A DNA stretch of 64,000 nt from CAYRWR01 sp964428015 (lineage in GTDB: Bacteria > Spirochaetota > Brevinematia > Brevinematales > CAYRWR01): positions 1 through 64,000 of the forward strand of contig CAYRWR010000018.1 of assembly GCA_964428015.1 (NCBI GenBank), given 5' to 3'. The position numbers and the translations under genes were made by a program. Positions 35,212-43,220 of the stretch are shown here, in pieces. The notes beneath the pieces are model-generated. The model did no database searches. It was not told the origin of the DNA and saw only the letters and a list, made by a program, of their open reading frames with translations. The stretch's first letter is position 1; every line of letters starts with the position of its first letter.

Positions 35212-36126
35212 ATGAAGCTCAGGCACGTCATCGAGTCTCAGCAGTTCAGCCGGGAAATCCTGGAGGACCTTTTTCGCACTGCGCGTCAGATGGAAGAAGT
35301 CGCCAAACAGGAACAGGTACTCAAGAACAAAATCATGATCTCTCTTTTCTATGAACCCTCAACCCGTACCCGGTTCAGCTTTGAAGCGGCTATGATCCGG
35401 CTGGGAGGCAGTGTGATGTCTACTGAAAATGCCGCCACCTTCAGCTCCGCCTCCAAGGGAGAGACCCTGGAGGACACTATCCGCATCCTGATGGCCTATG
35501 GGGACGTGATCGTCCTGCGCCATTATGAAGAGGGCTCGTCGCGGCGGGCCAGCCTGGTCAGTCAGATCCCGGTGATCAATGCCGGAGACGGTACCGGCCA
35601 GCACCCTACCCAGGCCCTCCTGGATATGTACACTATCAATAAAGAACTGGGGCAAATCGACGGCCTGCGTATCGCTATGGTGGGAGATCTGGCTAACGGG
35701 CGTACTGTACGCAGCCTGGCCTACCTCCTGTCCCGCTACAAGGATATCCGCATCACTTTTGTGTCCCCTCAGAATGTGAAGATGCGCGACGATATCAAGG
35801 AATACCTGGAGACTCACAAGGTCCACTGGGAAGAATCCAGCGACCTGAAGGAAGTAGCTCCCCGGGTGGATGTGATCTACCAGACCCGTATCCAGAGAGA
35901 AAGATTTGCTTCTATAGATGAATATGAAAAGACCAGGGGCATCTATATCATCGACAGTGAGCTCATGGATATACTGCCGAAAAAATCGATAGTGATGCAC
36001 CCACTGCCCCGTGTAGATGAGATCCGCTACGAAGTAGACAATGACCCCCGGGCGGCGTATTTCCGCCAGGCCCATAACGGTCTCTACATTCGTATGGCCC
36101 TCCTGAACTATACACTGGAGATCTGA
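35212..36126 (+). CDS. pyrB: Aspartate carbamoyltransferase catalytic subunit
   Basis: The 304-residue enzyme condenses carbamoyl phosphate and aspartate in pyrimidine synthesis. The carbamoyl-phosphate motif PSTRTRFSFEAA is at about 49-60, the 80s-type loop and HPTQALLDMY follow, and the aspartate-site segment HPLPRVDEI is near the end. The length is typical. The ATG follows AGGAGGGG. No pyrI regulatory subunit gene follows; recJ starts 20 bp later. Confidence 0.97.
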   Translation: MKLRHVIESQQFSREILEDLFRTARQMEEVAKQEQVLKNKIMISLFYEPSTRTRFSFEAAMIRLGGSVMSTENAATFSSASKGETLEDTIRILMAYGDVIVLRHYEEGSSRRASLVSQIPVINAGDGTGQHPTQALLDMYTINKELGQIDGLRIAMVGDLANGRTVRSLAYLLSRYKDIRITFVSPQNVKMRDDIKEYLETHKVHWEESSDLKEVAPRVDVIYQTRIQRERFASIDEYEKTRGIYIIDSELMDILPKKSIVMHPLPRVDEIRYEVDNDPRAAYFRQAHNGLYIRMALLNYTLEI

Positions 36127-36146
36127 CACCCCCCAAGGAGAATGTA

Positions 36147-38387
36147 ATGTCCGCAGTCAAGTGGAAAGTAAGAGAACCCCGGGTACAGAATATCCGGGTC
36201 ATCAAAGATACGCTCAAAGTACCTGACCTGGTAGCCCGTCTGCTGGTCAACCGTGAAATCGATACCGTGGAAAAAGCGCTGAATTTCAGCTCCCCCCATA
36301 TCCTGAACCTGCATACCCCCTTCCTTTTCCAGGACATGCCCAAGGCTCTGGACAGGATAATCCTGGCGATTGAAAAGGACGAAGGCATCCTGATCTTCGG
36401 CGATAAAGATGCCGACGGGGTATGCTCTACCTCCATCCTGTACAAGCTCCTGCACAAGCTGGGGGCCAAACAGCTGGCCTATCGGGTACCCGAAAAAATG
36501 GAAAATTACGGTATCTCCCGGGACGTAGTAGCCTGGGCGGTACATCAGGGCTTCACCCTCATGGTGACGGTGGACTGCGGCATCACCGCTAATGAAGAAG
36601 TGGAATACGCGCGGACCCTGGGCCTGGATGTGATTATCACTGACCACCATGAACCCCATGAACAGCTCCCCCCTGCCTATGCCATCATCAACCCCAAAGT
36701 CAAAACTGACACCTATCCCTTCCCCTTTTTGAGCGGAGGCGGCACAGTTTACAAGCTGGCCCAGGCTATGATGGAAAAGCTGGACCTGCCCGAATACTAC
36801 AATCAGGAGCTCATCTTTTTTGACCTGGAGACTTCGGGACTCAACCCCAACTCCGATGAGATCATAGAAATCGGGGCCATCAAAGTAAAAAACGGAGTGG
36901 TCCTGGACCAGTTCCAGACCCTGTGTAAAGCCGATCAGCCTATTTCCGCTGAAATCACCGCCATCAACCACATCACCAATGAGATGCTAAAAAAAGACGG
37001 TATACCTATAAAAGAAGCCCTGCAGAAATTTGTGGATTTTGTACAGGATGCCAAGCTCATCGGCCATAATATACTGGGATTTGACCTGCCCTTTATCAAC
37101 TATGCCCTCAAAAAGCATCTCAATGTCAGGCTGGATAATCCTACCGAGGATACCCTCAAGATGGCCCGGGTCATGCTTAAAAAGGTCAAAGACTACAAAC
37201 TCAATACCGTTGCCCAGCATCTGGGCTATTTTGTAGACCCCGATACCCTGCACCGTTCCGTGGATGACAGCAAGGTAGCCGCGGAAGTCTACCGCCGTCT
37301 GGTACTGAGCCGCTCCGCCCGTCTCAATGACATGCAGAAAGAGCTGCTCCCCCTGGTGGCGATTTCCACCATAGCTGATATCATGCCTCTCCAGGATGAA
37401 AACCGCAATATAGTACGCAACGGACTCAGGCTCCTGCCCTACAGCTCCATCGGACTCATCACCCTGCTCCGCTCTATCAACATGCCGCTGGAAAACCTGC
37501 TGGCCAGAGATATCTCCTGGAACGTATCCCCCTTGATCAACAGTCCCGGACGTATGGGCGATGCCTCTCTGTCTGTAGAGCTGCTCATCGCCAATCATCT
37601 CAAAGAAGCCGAAGAACTGGCCAAAGAGCTGGTGGAAAAAGATAAACAGCGTAAAGAACTGGTGCAGAGTCATGTGGATAAGATCCTGTCTACTCTGGAT
37701 GAAAAGCATGTCATGAGCGAAAAGTTTGTGCTCATCGATGACGCCAACATCCCCCGGGGTATAACCGGCCTCCTGTCCAACAAACTCTCCACTCAGCTGC
37801 AGATCCCGGCTATCGTGATCTCCAGTGATATCAAAGGCGAGTCCAGCGGTAGTGTCCGGGTCAATACCGAGGTCAATGTGCTCAGTCTGCTGGAAAGCAT
37901 GACCGGCCTGTTCAACCAGTACGGCGGGCATCGTGCCGCGGGCGGTTTTACCATCCCCACCGAACGTATCCCCGAGTTAAGAGCCGGACTGCTCAAATAT
38001 ATGCGGGATTTTGATGCCAGTAGTTTTGAAGAAGAGCTGGATATCGATATGGAGCTCACCGATCTGGAAGAAATCAGCCTGTCCAATCTGCGTTACCTGG
38101 AAAATATTCTGGAACCCACCGGACACCACAACCACACCCCTGTTTTTGTGATCAGAGATGTCCGAATTGTATCCAGCCGCACTATGGGTAAGGACCAGAG
38201 TCATATGCTGATGACTATCGCCAAAGACAAATCGGAAAAACCGGTCATCGTGTGGAAAAGGGCCAAAGAAGTCCAGGAACTCATGAAATCACACCAGTCG
38301 TTTGATATTGTAGCCAGCCCTGAGATCAACCGCTACCAGAATCAGGATGAAGCCCGTCTGGTATTGACAGATATCCGGGGACGATAA
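36147..38387 (+). CDS. recJ: RecJ exonuclease with a DEDDh exonuclease nested in the DHH domain
   Basis: The 746-residue protein reads as RecJ at both ends. Residues 1-210 have FGDKDADG (D86, D88, D90), TVDCGI (D143) and DHH (166-168); residues 395-746 resume with D411 (STIADIMPLQDENR), GRMGDASL and the DHHA1-type GHRAAGG. Between them, about 221-390, sits a whole DnaQ-like 3'-5' exonuclease: Exo I D226/E228 (FDLETSG), Exo II D313 (GHNILGFDLPF), Exo III H369-x4-D374. Removing it leaves about 576 residues, the normal RecJ length. So 5'-3' and 3'-5' exonuclease sites could share one chain in DNA repair. The ATG follows AAGGAGAA, 20 bp after pyrB. Confidence 0.93.
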   Translation: MSAVKWKVREPRVQNIRVIKDTLKVPDLVARLLVNREIDTVEKALNFSSPHILNLHTPFLFQDMPKALDRIILAIEKDEGILIFGDKDADGVCSTSILYKLLHKLGAKQLAYRVPEKMENYGISRDVVAWAVHQGFTLMVTVDCGITANEEVEYARTLGLDVIITDHHEPHEQLPPAYAIINPKVKTDTYPFPFLSGGGTVYKLAQAMMEKLDLPEYYNQELIFFDLETSGLNPNSDEIIEIGAIKVKNGVVLDQFQTLCKADQPISAEITAINHITNEMLKKDGIPIKEALQKFVDFVQDAKLIGHNILGFDLPFINYALKKHLNVRLDNPTEDTLKMARVMLKKVKDYKLNTVAQHLGYFVDPDTLHRSVDDSKVAAEVYRRLVLSRSARLNDMQKELLPLVAISTIADIMPLQDENRNIVRNGLRLLPYSSIGLITLLRSINMPLENLLARDISWNVSPLINSPGRMGDASLSVELLIANHLKEAEELAKELVEKDKQRKELVQSHVDKILSTLDEKHVMSEKFVLIDDANIPRGITGLLSNKLSTQLQIPAIVISSDIKGESSGSVRVNTEVNVLSLLESMTGLFNQYGGHRAAGGFTIPTERIPELRAGLLKYMRDFDASSFEEELDIDMELTDLEEISLSNLRYLENILEPTGHHNHTPVFVIRDVRIVSSRTMGKDQSHMLMTIAKDKSEKPVIVWKRAKEVQELMKSHQSFDIVASPEINRYQNQDEARLVLTDIRGR

Positions 38388-38389
38388 GT

Positions 38390-39592
38390 ATGCGGCTCTC
38401 GGCTATTCAGGGACAACCCCGGGCGCAGGCTCTGATCCAGGAGATACTGTCCACCCATTCTACCGGTCGCAGCTATATCTTATCCGGGCCCCGCGGTGTG
38501 GGAAAAATGACCTCAGCTCTGTCCCTGTCACGGGAACTCCTGGGGGATAATCTCTTTAATGACCCTGATTTTTCTTTTTACCGTAATGACCTGTTCAGCC
38601 TGAAAACGGAGTGGTTTATCTCCCGACTGCGTGGGAAAACCCTTATACCCCAAGCCAAAGAGTATTTTCAGCTCCTACTGGCCCGGGCGGGTCGGGGCGT
38701 GAGCCTGGGAGAATTAAAAACTTCGGCTCAGGAATCCCTGCTGGAAATCAGTGAAATACTCCACCAACCTGACTGGGATCAGGCCTTTGTGGACGAAAAA
38801 TCCTCTGTGTGCAAATCAGTGATCGACTTGTCCCAGGAACTGGAAAGTAAAAAGAAACTACCCATCGGCTTTATCCGCAGCCTGATCACCGAACATGAGC
38901 AGAAACCCAGCCGTACTCAACGGGTGAGCATCCTGGCTGATTTTGAACAGGCCAGTATCGAAGCCCAGAACGCGATACTGAAACTGCTGGAAGAACCCCC
39001 TGCCACATCCCTGCTTTTACTCACCACCTCCGAACCGGAAGGCCTGCTGCCTACCATACGCTCCCGGGCTATCATCATTCCCTTCCAGGAATTCACTCCG
39101 GCAGTGCTGGGGACTCTTTTCGGTAACCGGGATCTCAAGGCCCGTTCCAGTGTCGAAGTGATGCAGGAGGAACTCTATCACAAAAGCAGTGACAGCCGCG
39201 AAAAAATCGTCAGTTTCTTCCGGGATATAGCTCCCCGGGTGCAGCATGGACAGGATTTGTTTGTATTTATAGACCAGCTGCCGGACCGCTCCGGTGAAGA
39301 AGGCGGCCTGGCTTTTTTACGTGAAATGGTGGAATTTCTGAGGCAGCTGAATCTGCTCAGGGTACTACGTATACAGGGTAAACCTACAGACAAATGGATT
39401 CTACCTTTATATCTCCCGCTGCTGCTCACTTTGGCCGATTATGCCCACGATGGGGAGGTGGAAGAAATGGTGCAGAATATTGCCCGTCTCATACCCTTAC
39501 TGGAGCGTGGAAACGTCAAATCTAAAATGGTATTGCCGGATCTGTTGATCAATATTTCCCGCTGGTATCAGAAAAGCAGGAAGAAGTCTTAG
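38390..39592 (+). CDS. holB: DNA polymerase III delta-prime-like clamp-loader protein
   Basis: The 400-residue protein has the delta-prime layout. The P-loop reads GPRGVGKM, with Met in place of the Ser/Thr that contacts Mg-ATP. The Walker B region reads ILADFEQAS and is followed by AQNAILKLLEEPP, the clamp-loader hallmark, and by an RSRA sequence like the SRC motif. The degenerate P-loop fits delta-prime, which does not hydrolyse ATP. An insert of about 100 residues after the P-loop, with no Cys4 zinc knot, is unusual. It starts 2 bp after recJ, so replication and repair functions are coupled. Confidence 0.85.
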   Translation: MRLSAIQGQPRAQALIQEILSTHSTGRSYILSGPRGVGKMTSALSLSRELLGDNLFNDPDFSFYRNDLFSLKTEWFISRLRGKTLIPQAKEYFQLLLARAGRGVSLGELKTSAQESLLEISEILHQPDWDQAFVDEKSSVCKSVIDLSQELESKKKLPIGFIRSLITEHEQKPSRTQRVSILADFEQASIEAQNAILKLLEEPPATSLLLLTTSEPEGLLPTIRSRAIIIPFQEFTPAVLGTLFGNRDLKARSSVEVMQEELYHKSSDSREKIVSFFRDIAPRVQHGQDLFVFIDQLPDRSGEEGGLAFLREMVEFLRQLNLLRVLRIQGKPTDKWILPLYLPLLLTLADYAHDGEVEEMVQNIARLIPLLERGNVKSKMVLPDLLINISRWYQKSRKKS

Positions 39593-39852
39593 CGGTTTGT
39601 CTCCAGTTTTCGGAATACTTCCTGGAAAGAGGAAAATTCCTTTACGCTCTTGATATCCTTGTACTGAGGCAGAGGGCAGAATCCGGGAACGCCGTCCGGT
39701 GACATCTTTTCAAAAGAAAAATCCTTTTTTTCCACCATACAGCGGTATTTTTCTTTCACAATATCCACGTGTTCAGACCGGTTATGAAAATAAGGACAAT
39801 CAAAACAGCTGTAGATTACTTTTAATGAAGCCCGTGGGTTTTCCTGTTGCAT
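39589..39852 (-). CDS. Small Cys-rich protein
   Basis: The 87-residue product has CFDCPYF (C16, C19), then KYRC and GFCPLPQ, a four-Cys set compatible with one zinc or Fe-S site. It has no signal peptide. The ATG follows AAAGGAGAA. Its 3' end overlaps the end of the convergent delta-prime gene by 4 bp. Function unknown. Confidence 0.75.
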   Translation of the reverse strand: MQQENPRASLKVIYSCFDCPYFHNRSEHVDIVKEKYRCMVEKKDFSFEKMSPDGVPGFCPLPQYKDIKSVKEFSSFQEVFRKLETNR

Positions 39853-39873
39853 ATTATTCTCCTTTATTTATTT

Positions 39874-39902
39874 ATTATCTCTTAAATTGGTATAAATTTC
39901 AA
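39874..39902 (-). promoter_or_regulatory. Promoter of the small Cys-rich gene
   Basis: On the minus strand TTGAAA (39902-39897) and GATAAT (39879-39874) are 17 bp apart; the -35 box overlaps the stop of the upstream phosphatase gene. Confidence 0.45.
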
Positions 39903-41803
39903 GACTCTTTGACTTTTATTACTATCAATGTAACGTCATCCCTTAGGGCATGATTCTGATTGAACTGCCGGATTTTCTGCAGTATGGCACTTTCCACCAT
40001 TTTGGGGGTAACCAGGTTCTTTTCTTCCTGCAACACATCCATCACCAGCTGGTAAAAACCATCCAGACCCAGTTCGTTTTCTTTTTCGTCTATTTCTTCA
40101 TAGACACCATCGCTGAACAGGATGATAAAATCACCCTTGGCCAGAGGCTCAATTTTCATCTCCAGATCCGGTTCACTGAGTACCCCTATAGGCTTACCCC
40201 GGGTATGAATACGGGAGAGTACCTTTTCCTGACGATGATAGAGCAACTGTTCCGGATGGCCGGCACTGCTGTATTCAATATGGTCCGGGTAAATATTCAG
40301 GAAGAAGCAGGTAAAGAAATTCTTACTGGTGATATTCTTGGTAAGTACCGAATTGATATTGTACAGTTTTTCGTGGGGATGAGACACATCCATATTTTCT
40401 TTGACCAGTACATCTATCTGCATGGTTGACAGGGCTGCCTGGATGCCATGTCCGGTAGCATCTGCTATAGCCACACTGGCCAGGCCTTCACGCAAAGGGG
40501 TAATGGAATAATAGTCACCGCCCACATTGCCGCTCTGGGGCAGATAGGATACCACTATGTCCAGTTCAGCAAACTGTTCCAGGCTGAGTTCACTGGGCAG
40601 TACTTCTTTTTGTACCAGACGGGCAATTTCCAGCTCACGCTGATTGGCACTGAGCCGGCCTGAAATGTCTCTGAAGCGTCGAATTATAATGGTAAGCAGG
40701 GTAAAAGTGAAGAACAACATCCCCCAGTGCAGTACCGAATGAGTCCAGTGGACTATTCTCATATCTCCCAGTATATCATATATACCGAAAGCCACCAGTA
40801 GCAAAATTCCCAGAGTAAAGATCCGTACGTCGGAATTTCCTTTGATAAAACTGATAATAATCATTACAAACATCACAGATACCCCTGCCAATAGAAGGAT
40901 TTCAAAGGGTTTAAGCATGCTGTGCAGGGGTAATATCTTCAATAAATCCAGTGCCAAAGCAGTGCAAAAGAAAGCCAGATGGGAAATCCAAAGCCACTTG
41001 ACCCATTTTTGTAAAGGAGCGGCAATAATACTTTGAAAAAAGGCATGTACAAAGACAGGTATCAGAAAAAGTGAAATCAAGTCTACATACATCCAGAAAA
41101 CCGGATTATAATAAAGCACTGTCTTGAGATGCAATTGGGCAATAACCATGGCTCCGATAGACAGTTGAACCAGCCCAAAAGTAATGAAAGAACCGGTTTG
41201 TTCTATCAGACTTTTTCCATTTCCCAGAACATAAAGCAGAAGTACAAAAACACCGATTATGAGAAAAAAGGACCCCAAAGCCATAGCATCCAGTTCTTTA
41301 CGAATCAGTTTTTTTAAATGATCAAACCGGCTGCCATAATAGACCTCGCTGAAAATACCTATACTGGGGTATGCGGAATATATCCTGACATACAGCCAGG
41401 GATCTTTCATATCGGGTGGTAGAAGAACTAAATGACCGCTATATCCAATATAGGATTTGGGTTTTGCTACTGAAAGATCGCCGAAATTATAGATCTTCTT
41501 TCCATCTGCATAGACTTCAAATATCTGATCAACAGACATAAAAAAGATAGCTGCTTCCTGTGGTATAGGCCGGGGTATGATCACTCTTTCCCATAGCCAG
41601 TTTTGTCTATCTCTACCCTGGGGCTGACTGGGAAGGGTGATATTAGACCATTTTGCCTGGGACAAATCATCCCCCCAGGAGTATTGCCAATCCAGAAGTC
41701 GGGTATACATGGCTTCTTTTTGGAGTAGAAGCTGATTTGTCTGCCCTGACATTTGAACTGTAAAAACAAAAATTAAGACAAAAATCCAGTGGTAAAACTT
41801 CAT
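39899..41803 (-). CDS. 7TM-DISM receptor with SpoIIE-type PP2C phosphatase domain
   Basis: The 634-residue protein has a signal peptide (ending about residue 21), an extracytoplasmic beta-rich domain (about 25-165) and seven membrane segments (about 175-375). A short linker and a cytoplasmic PP2C/SpoIIE phosphatase domain follow (about 405-634). Phosphatase motifs include GNVGGDYY, IADATGHGIQAAL and LFSDGVYEEIDE, which hold the metal-binding Asp residues. It would convert an outside signal, perhaps a carbohydrate, into dephosphorylation of a Ser-phosphorylated anti-sigma antagonist. No antagonist gene is beside it. It has its own promoter. Confidence 0.93.
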   Translation of the reverse strand: MKFYHWIFVLIFVFTVQMSGQTNQLLLQKEAMYTRLLDWQYSWGDDLSQAKWSNITLPSQPQGRDRQNWLWERVIIPRPIPQEAAIFFMSVDQIFEVYADGKKIYNFGDLSVAKPKSYIGYSGHLVLLPPDMKDPWLYVRIYSAYPSIGIFSEVYYGSRFDHLKKLIRKELDAMALGSFFLIIGVFVLLLYVLGNGKSLIEQTGSFITFGLVQLSIGAMVIAQLHLKTVLYYNPVFWMYVDLISLFLIPVFVHAFFQSIIAAPLQKWVKWLWISHLAFFCTALALDLLKILPLHSMLKPFEILLLAGVSVMFVMIIISFIKGNSDVRIFTLGILLLVAFGIYDILGDMRIVHWTHSVLHWGMLFFTFTLLTIIIRRFRDISGRLSANQRELEIARLVQKEVLPSELSLEQFAELDIVVSYLPQSGNVGGDYYSITPLREGLASVAIADATGHGIQAALSTMQIDVLVKENMDVSHPHEKLYNINSVLTKNITSKNFFTCFFLNIYPDHIEYSSAGHPEQLLYHRQEKVLSRIHTRGKPIGVLSEPDLEMKIEPLAKGDFIILFSDGVYEEIDEKENELGLDGFYQLVMDVLQEEKNLVTPKMVESAILQKIRQFNQNHALRDDVTLIVIKVKES

Positions 41804-41829
41804 GAGGCCTCTTCCATCAACTGTTACCC

Positions 41830-41857
41830 ATTATAGAATAGGTAATAACTTTGTCAA
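41830..41857 (-). promoter_or_regulatory. Promoter of the 7TM-DISM phosphatase gene
   Basis: On the minus strand a perfect TTGACA (41857-41852) and a perfect TATAAT (41835-41830) are 16 bp apart, 27 bp before the ATG. Confidence 0.78.
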
Positions 41858-41873
41858 TGGAAAAGATGAATTT

Positions 41874-43220
41874 TTAATCCGAAGAACCGGTCCCTGGTGA
41901 CCCTTCCAAAAGATGACGGGTATCTTTGAGAATAAAGCTGTCAATCAATAATACCAGCAATACCAGGTAGCCTGTCGCACCCACTACCAGTGTGACCTGT
42001 AAAAGATTGGCATGGAAAAGATAAATACCGGCGATCTGGAGAACTGCTCCTCCCAGAATAGTAAAAGAATATAATAGTTTCTGGGAAAGAAAATAATAAT
42101 TCACTAAATAGGAAATTGCCGCATAAGGTATAAACATGACAGTATAAAGAGGCAGAATATCTTCCAACCCGGGATATTTTCCCTGGAAAAGTTTATCGGC
42201 AATAAGGTCTTTACCCAAAGTGATGACAGCAACATATGCCAATAAAAATACCAGCAGGAAAAGTAATCCACGCAGATTGTTTTTTCTGATATCTTTTTTA
42301 TCTTTGGACATAAAGGGTAGAAGTACAAAGGATACACCAGTCGCAATGAAGAATGACGCCTTACCCATCTGGTTGGCCACTGAATATACCCCTGACAGAT
42401 CGGGTAAAAGGTGTCTTACCAAAACTGAATCAAAATAGGTGATAAGTTGAAAGAAACCAATACTAATTAAAGCCAGAAAAAAACTTCTCAAAATATGAGA
42501 ACTGGAATATTTTTGTGTCATTTCTATTGGGAGATCAGATTTAATTTCATTTTTATTTTCATGATTCAAAGACTGAAAACCAAGACTATCAAAAAAATAA
42601 AGCAAAAGTGTAAATGTTGCCCCCCCTACAATCCCCCATAACACACCATAATATTGTAAAGTTTGTTTAACTATTAGAAAACCGACCACAAATTTTACAG
42701 CTACAGTCATGAATTGCCCTATACCTGCCCAGAAAAAACGTTCCCTTGACTGAATTAAACTGTTATAGGGTGTACTCCATGTCGATATCAAAATATATAA
42801 AAACAATAAATAAAACCCGGTATTTTCTACAATATGTAAATAAGCCTTTAATTGAGGTAAAAAGAGAAATAAAACTAATATGATAGATAAAGTTACTATA
42901 TTGATCCATGTAAGAAATTTATTCAATAGTTTTTTTAATATCTCTGATTTACCATGATGTATTAATTCAGAAAAATCTTTGGTCATTACATATAATAAAG
43001 CTTTGGCAGGAAGTCCTATTATCATAGATAATGAAATAAGCGGGTAAACTATTCCATATTGTTCCTGTCCCAGCATTCTGCCCATGAGGATATTAAAGCC
43101 AAAATTAATCACTCCACCCAAAAAACTCACTATCATAATGAATGATGAGCTTAAAAACACTTTGTTATGGATGATTCGGCGGAAGAAGTTTACAATTCCG
43201 GTTGTTCCTTTTTCAGACAT
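41874..43220 (-). CDS. Polysaccharide/lipid-type flippase (MOP superfamily)
   Basis: The 448-residue membrane protein has about 12-14 hydrophobic helices in the MOP (MATE/Wzx) pattern, starting SSSFIMIVSFLGGVINFGFN. It would move a lipid-linked sugar or other lipid across the inner membrane. No glycosyltransferases are nearby, so the substrate is unknown. I chose the ATG at 43220 with AAAGGTGG 6 bp upstream; it overlaps the uvrD stop by 8 bp, so it is translationally coupled. Confidence 0.82.
   Translation of the reverse strand: MSEKGTTGIVNFFRRIIHNKVFLSSSFIMIVSFLGGVINFGFNILMGRMLGQEQYGIVYPLISLSMIIGLPAKALLYVMTKDFSELIHHGKSEILKKLLNKFLTWINIVTLSIILVLFLFLPQLKAYLHIVENTGFYLLFLYILISTWSTPYNSLIQSRERFFWAGIGQFMTVAVKFVVGFLIVKQTLQYYGVLWGIVGGATFTLLLYFFDSLGFQSLNHENKNEIKSDLPIEMTQKYSSSHILRSFFLALISIGFFQLITYFDSVLVRHLLPDLSGVYSVANQMGKASFFIATGVSFVLLPFMSKDKKDIRKNNLRGLLFLLVFLLAYVAVITLGKDLIADKLFQGKYPGLEDILPLYTVMFIPYAAISYLVNYYFLSQKLLYSFTILGGAVLQIAGIYLFHANLLQVTLVVGATGYLVLLVLLIDSFILKDTRHLLEGSPGTGSSD

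Noticed and set aside
36987..37931. 314-codon open frame on the minus strand inside recJ
   Set aside because: It is antisense to a gene with all catalytic motifs, has a low-complexity His/Gln-rich translation and no family motifs; it is a shadow of the coding strand.
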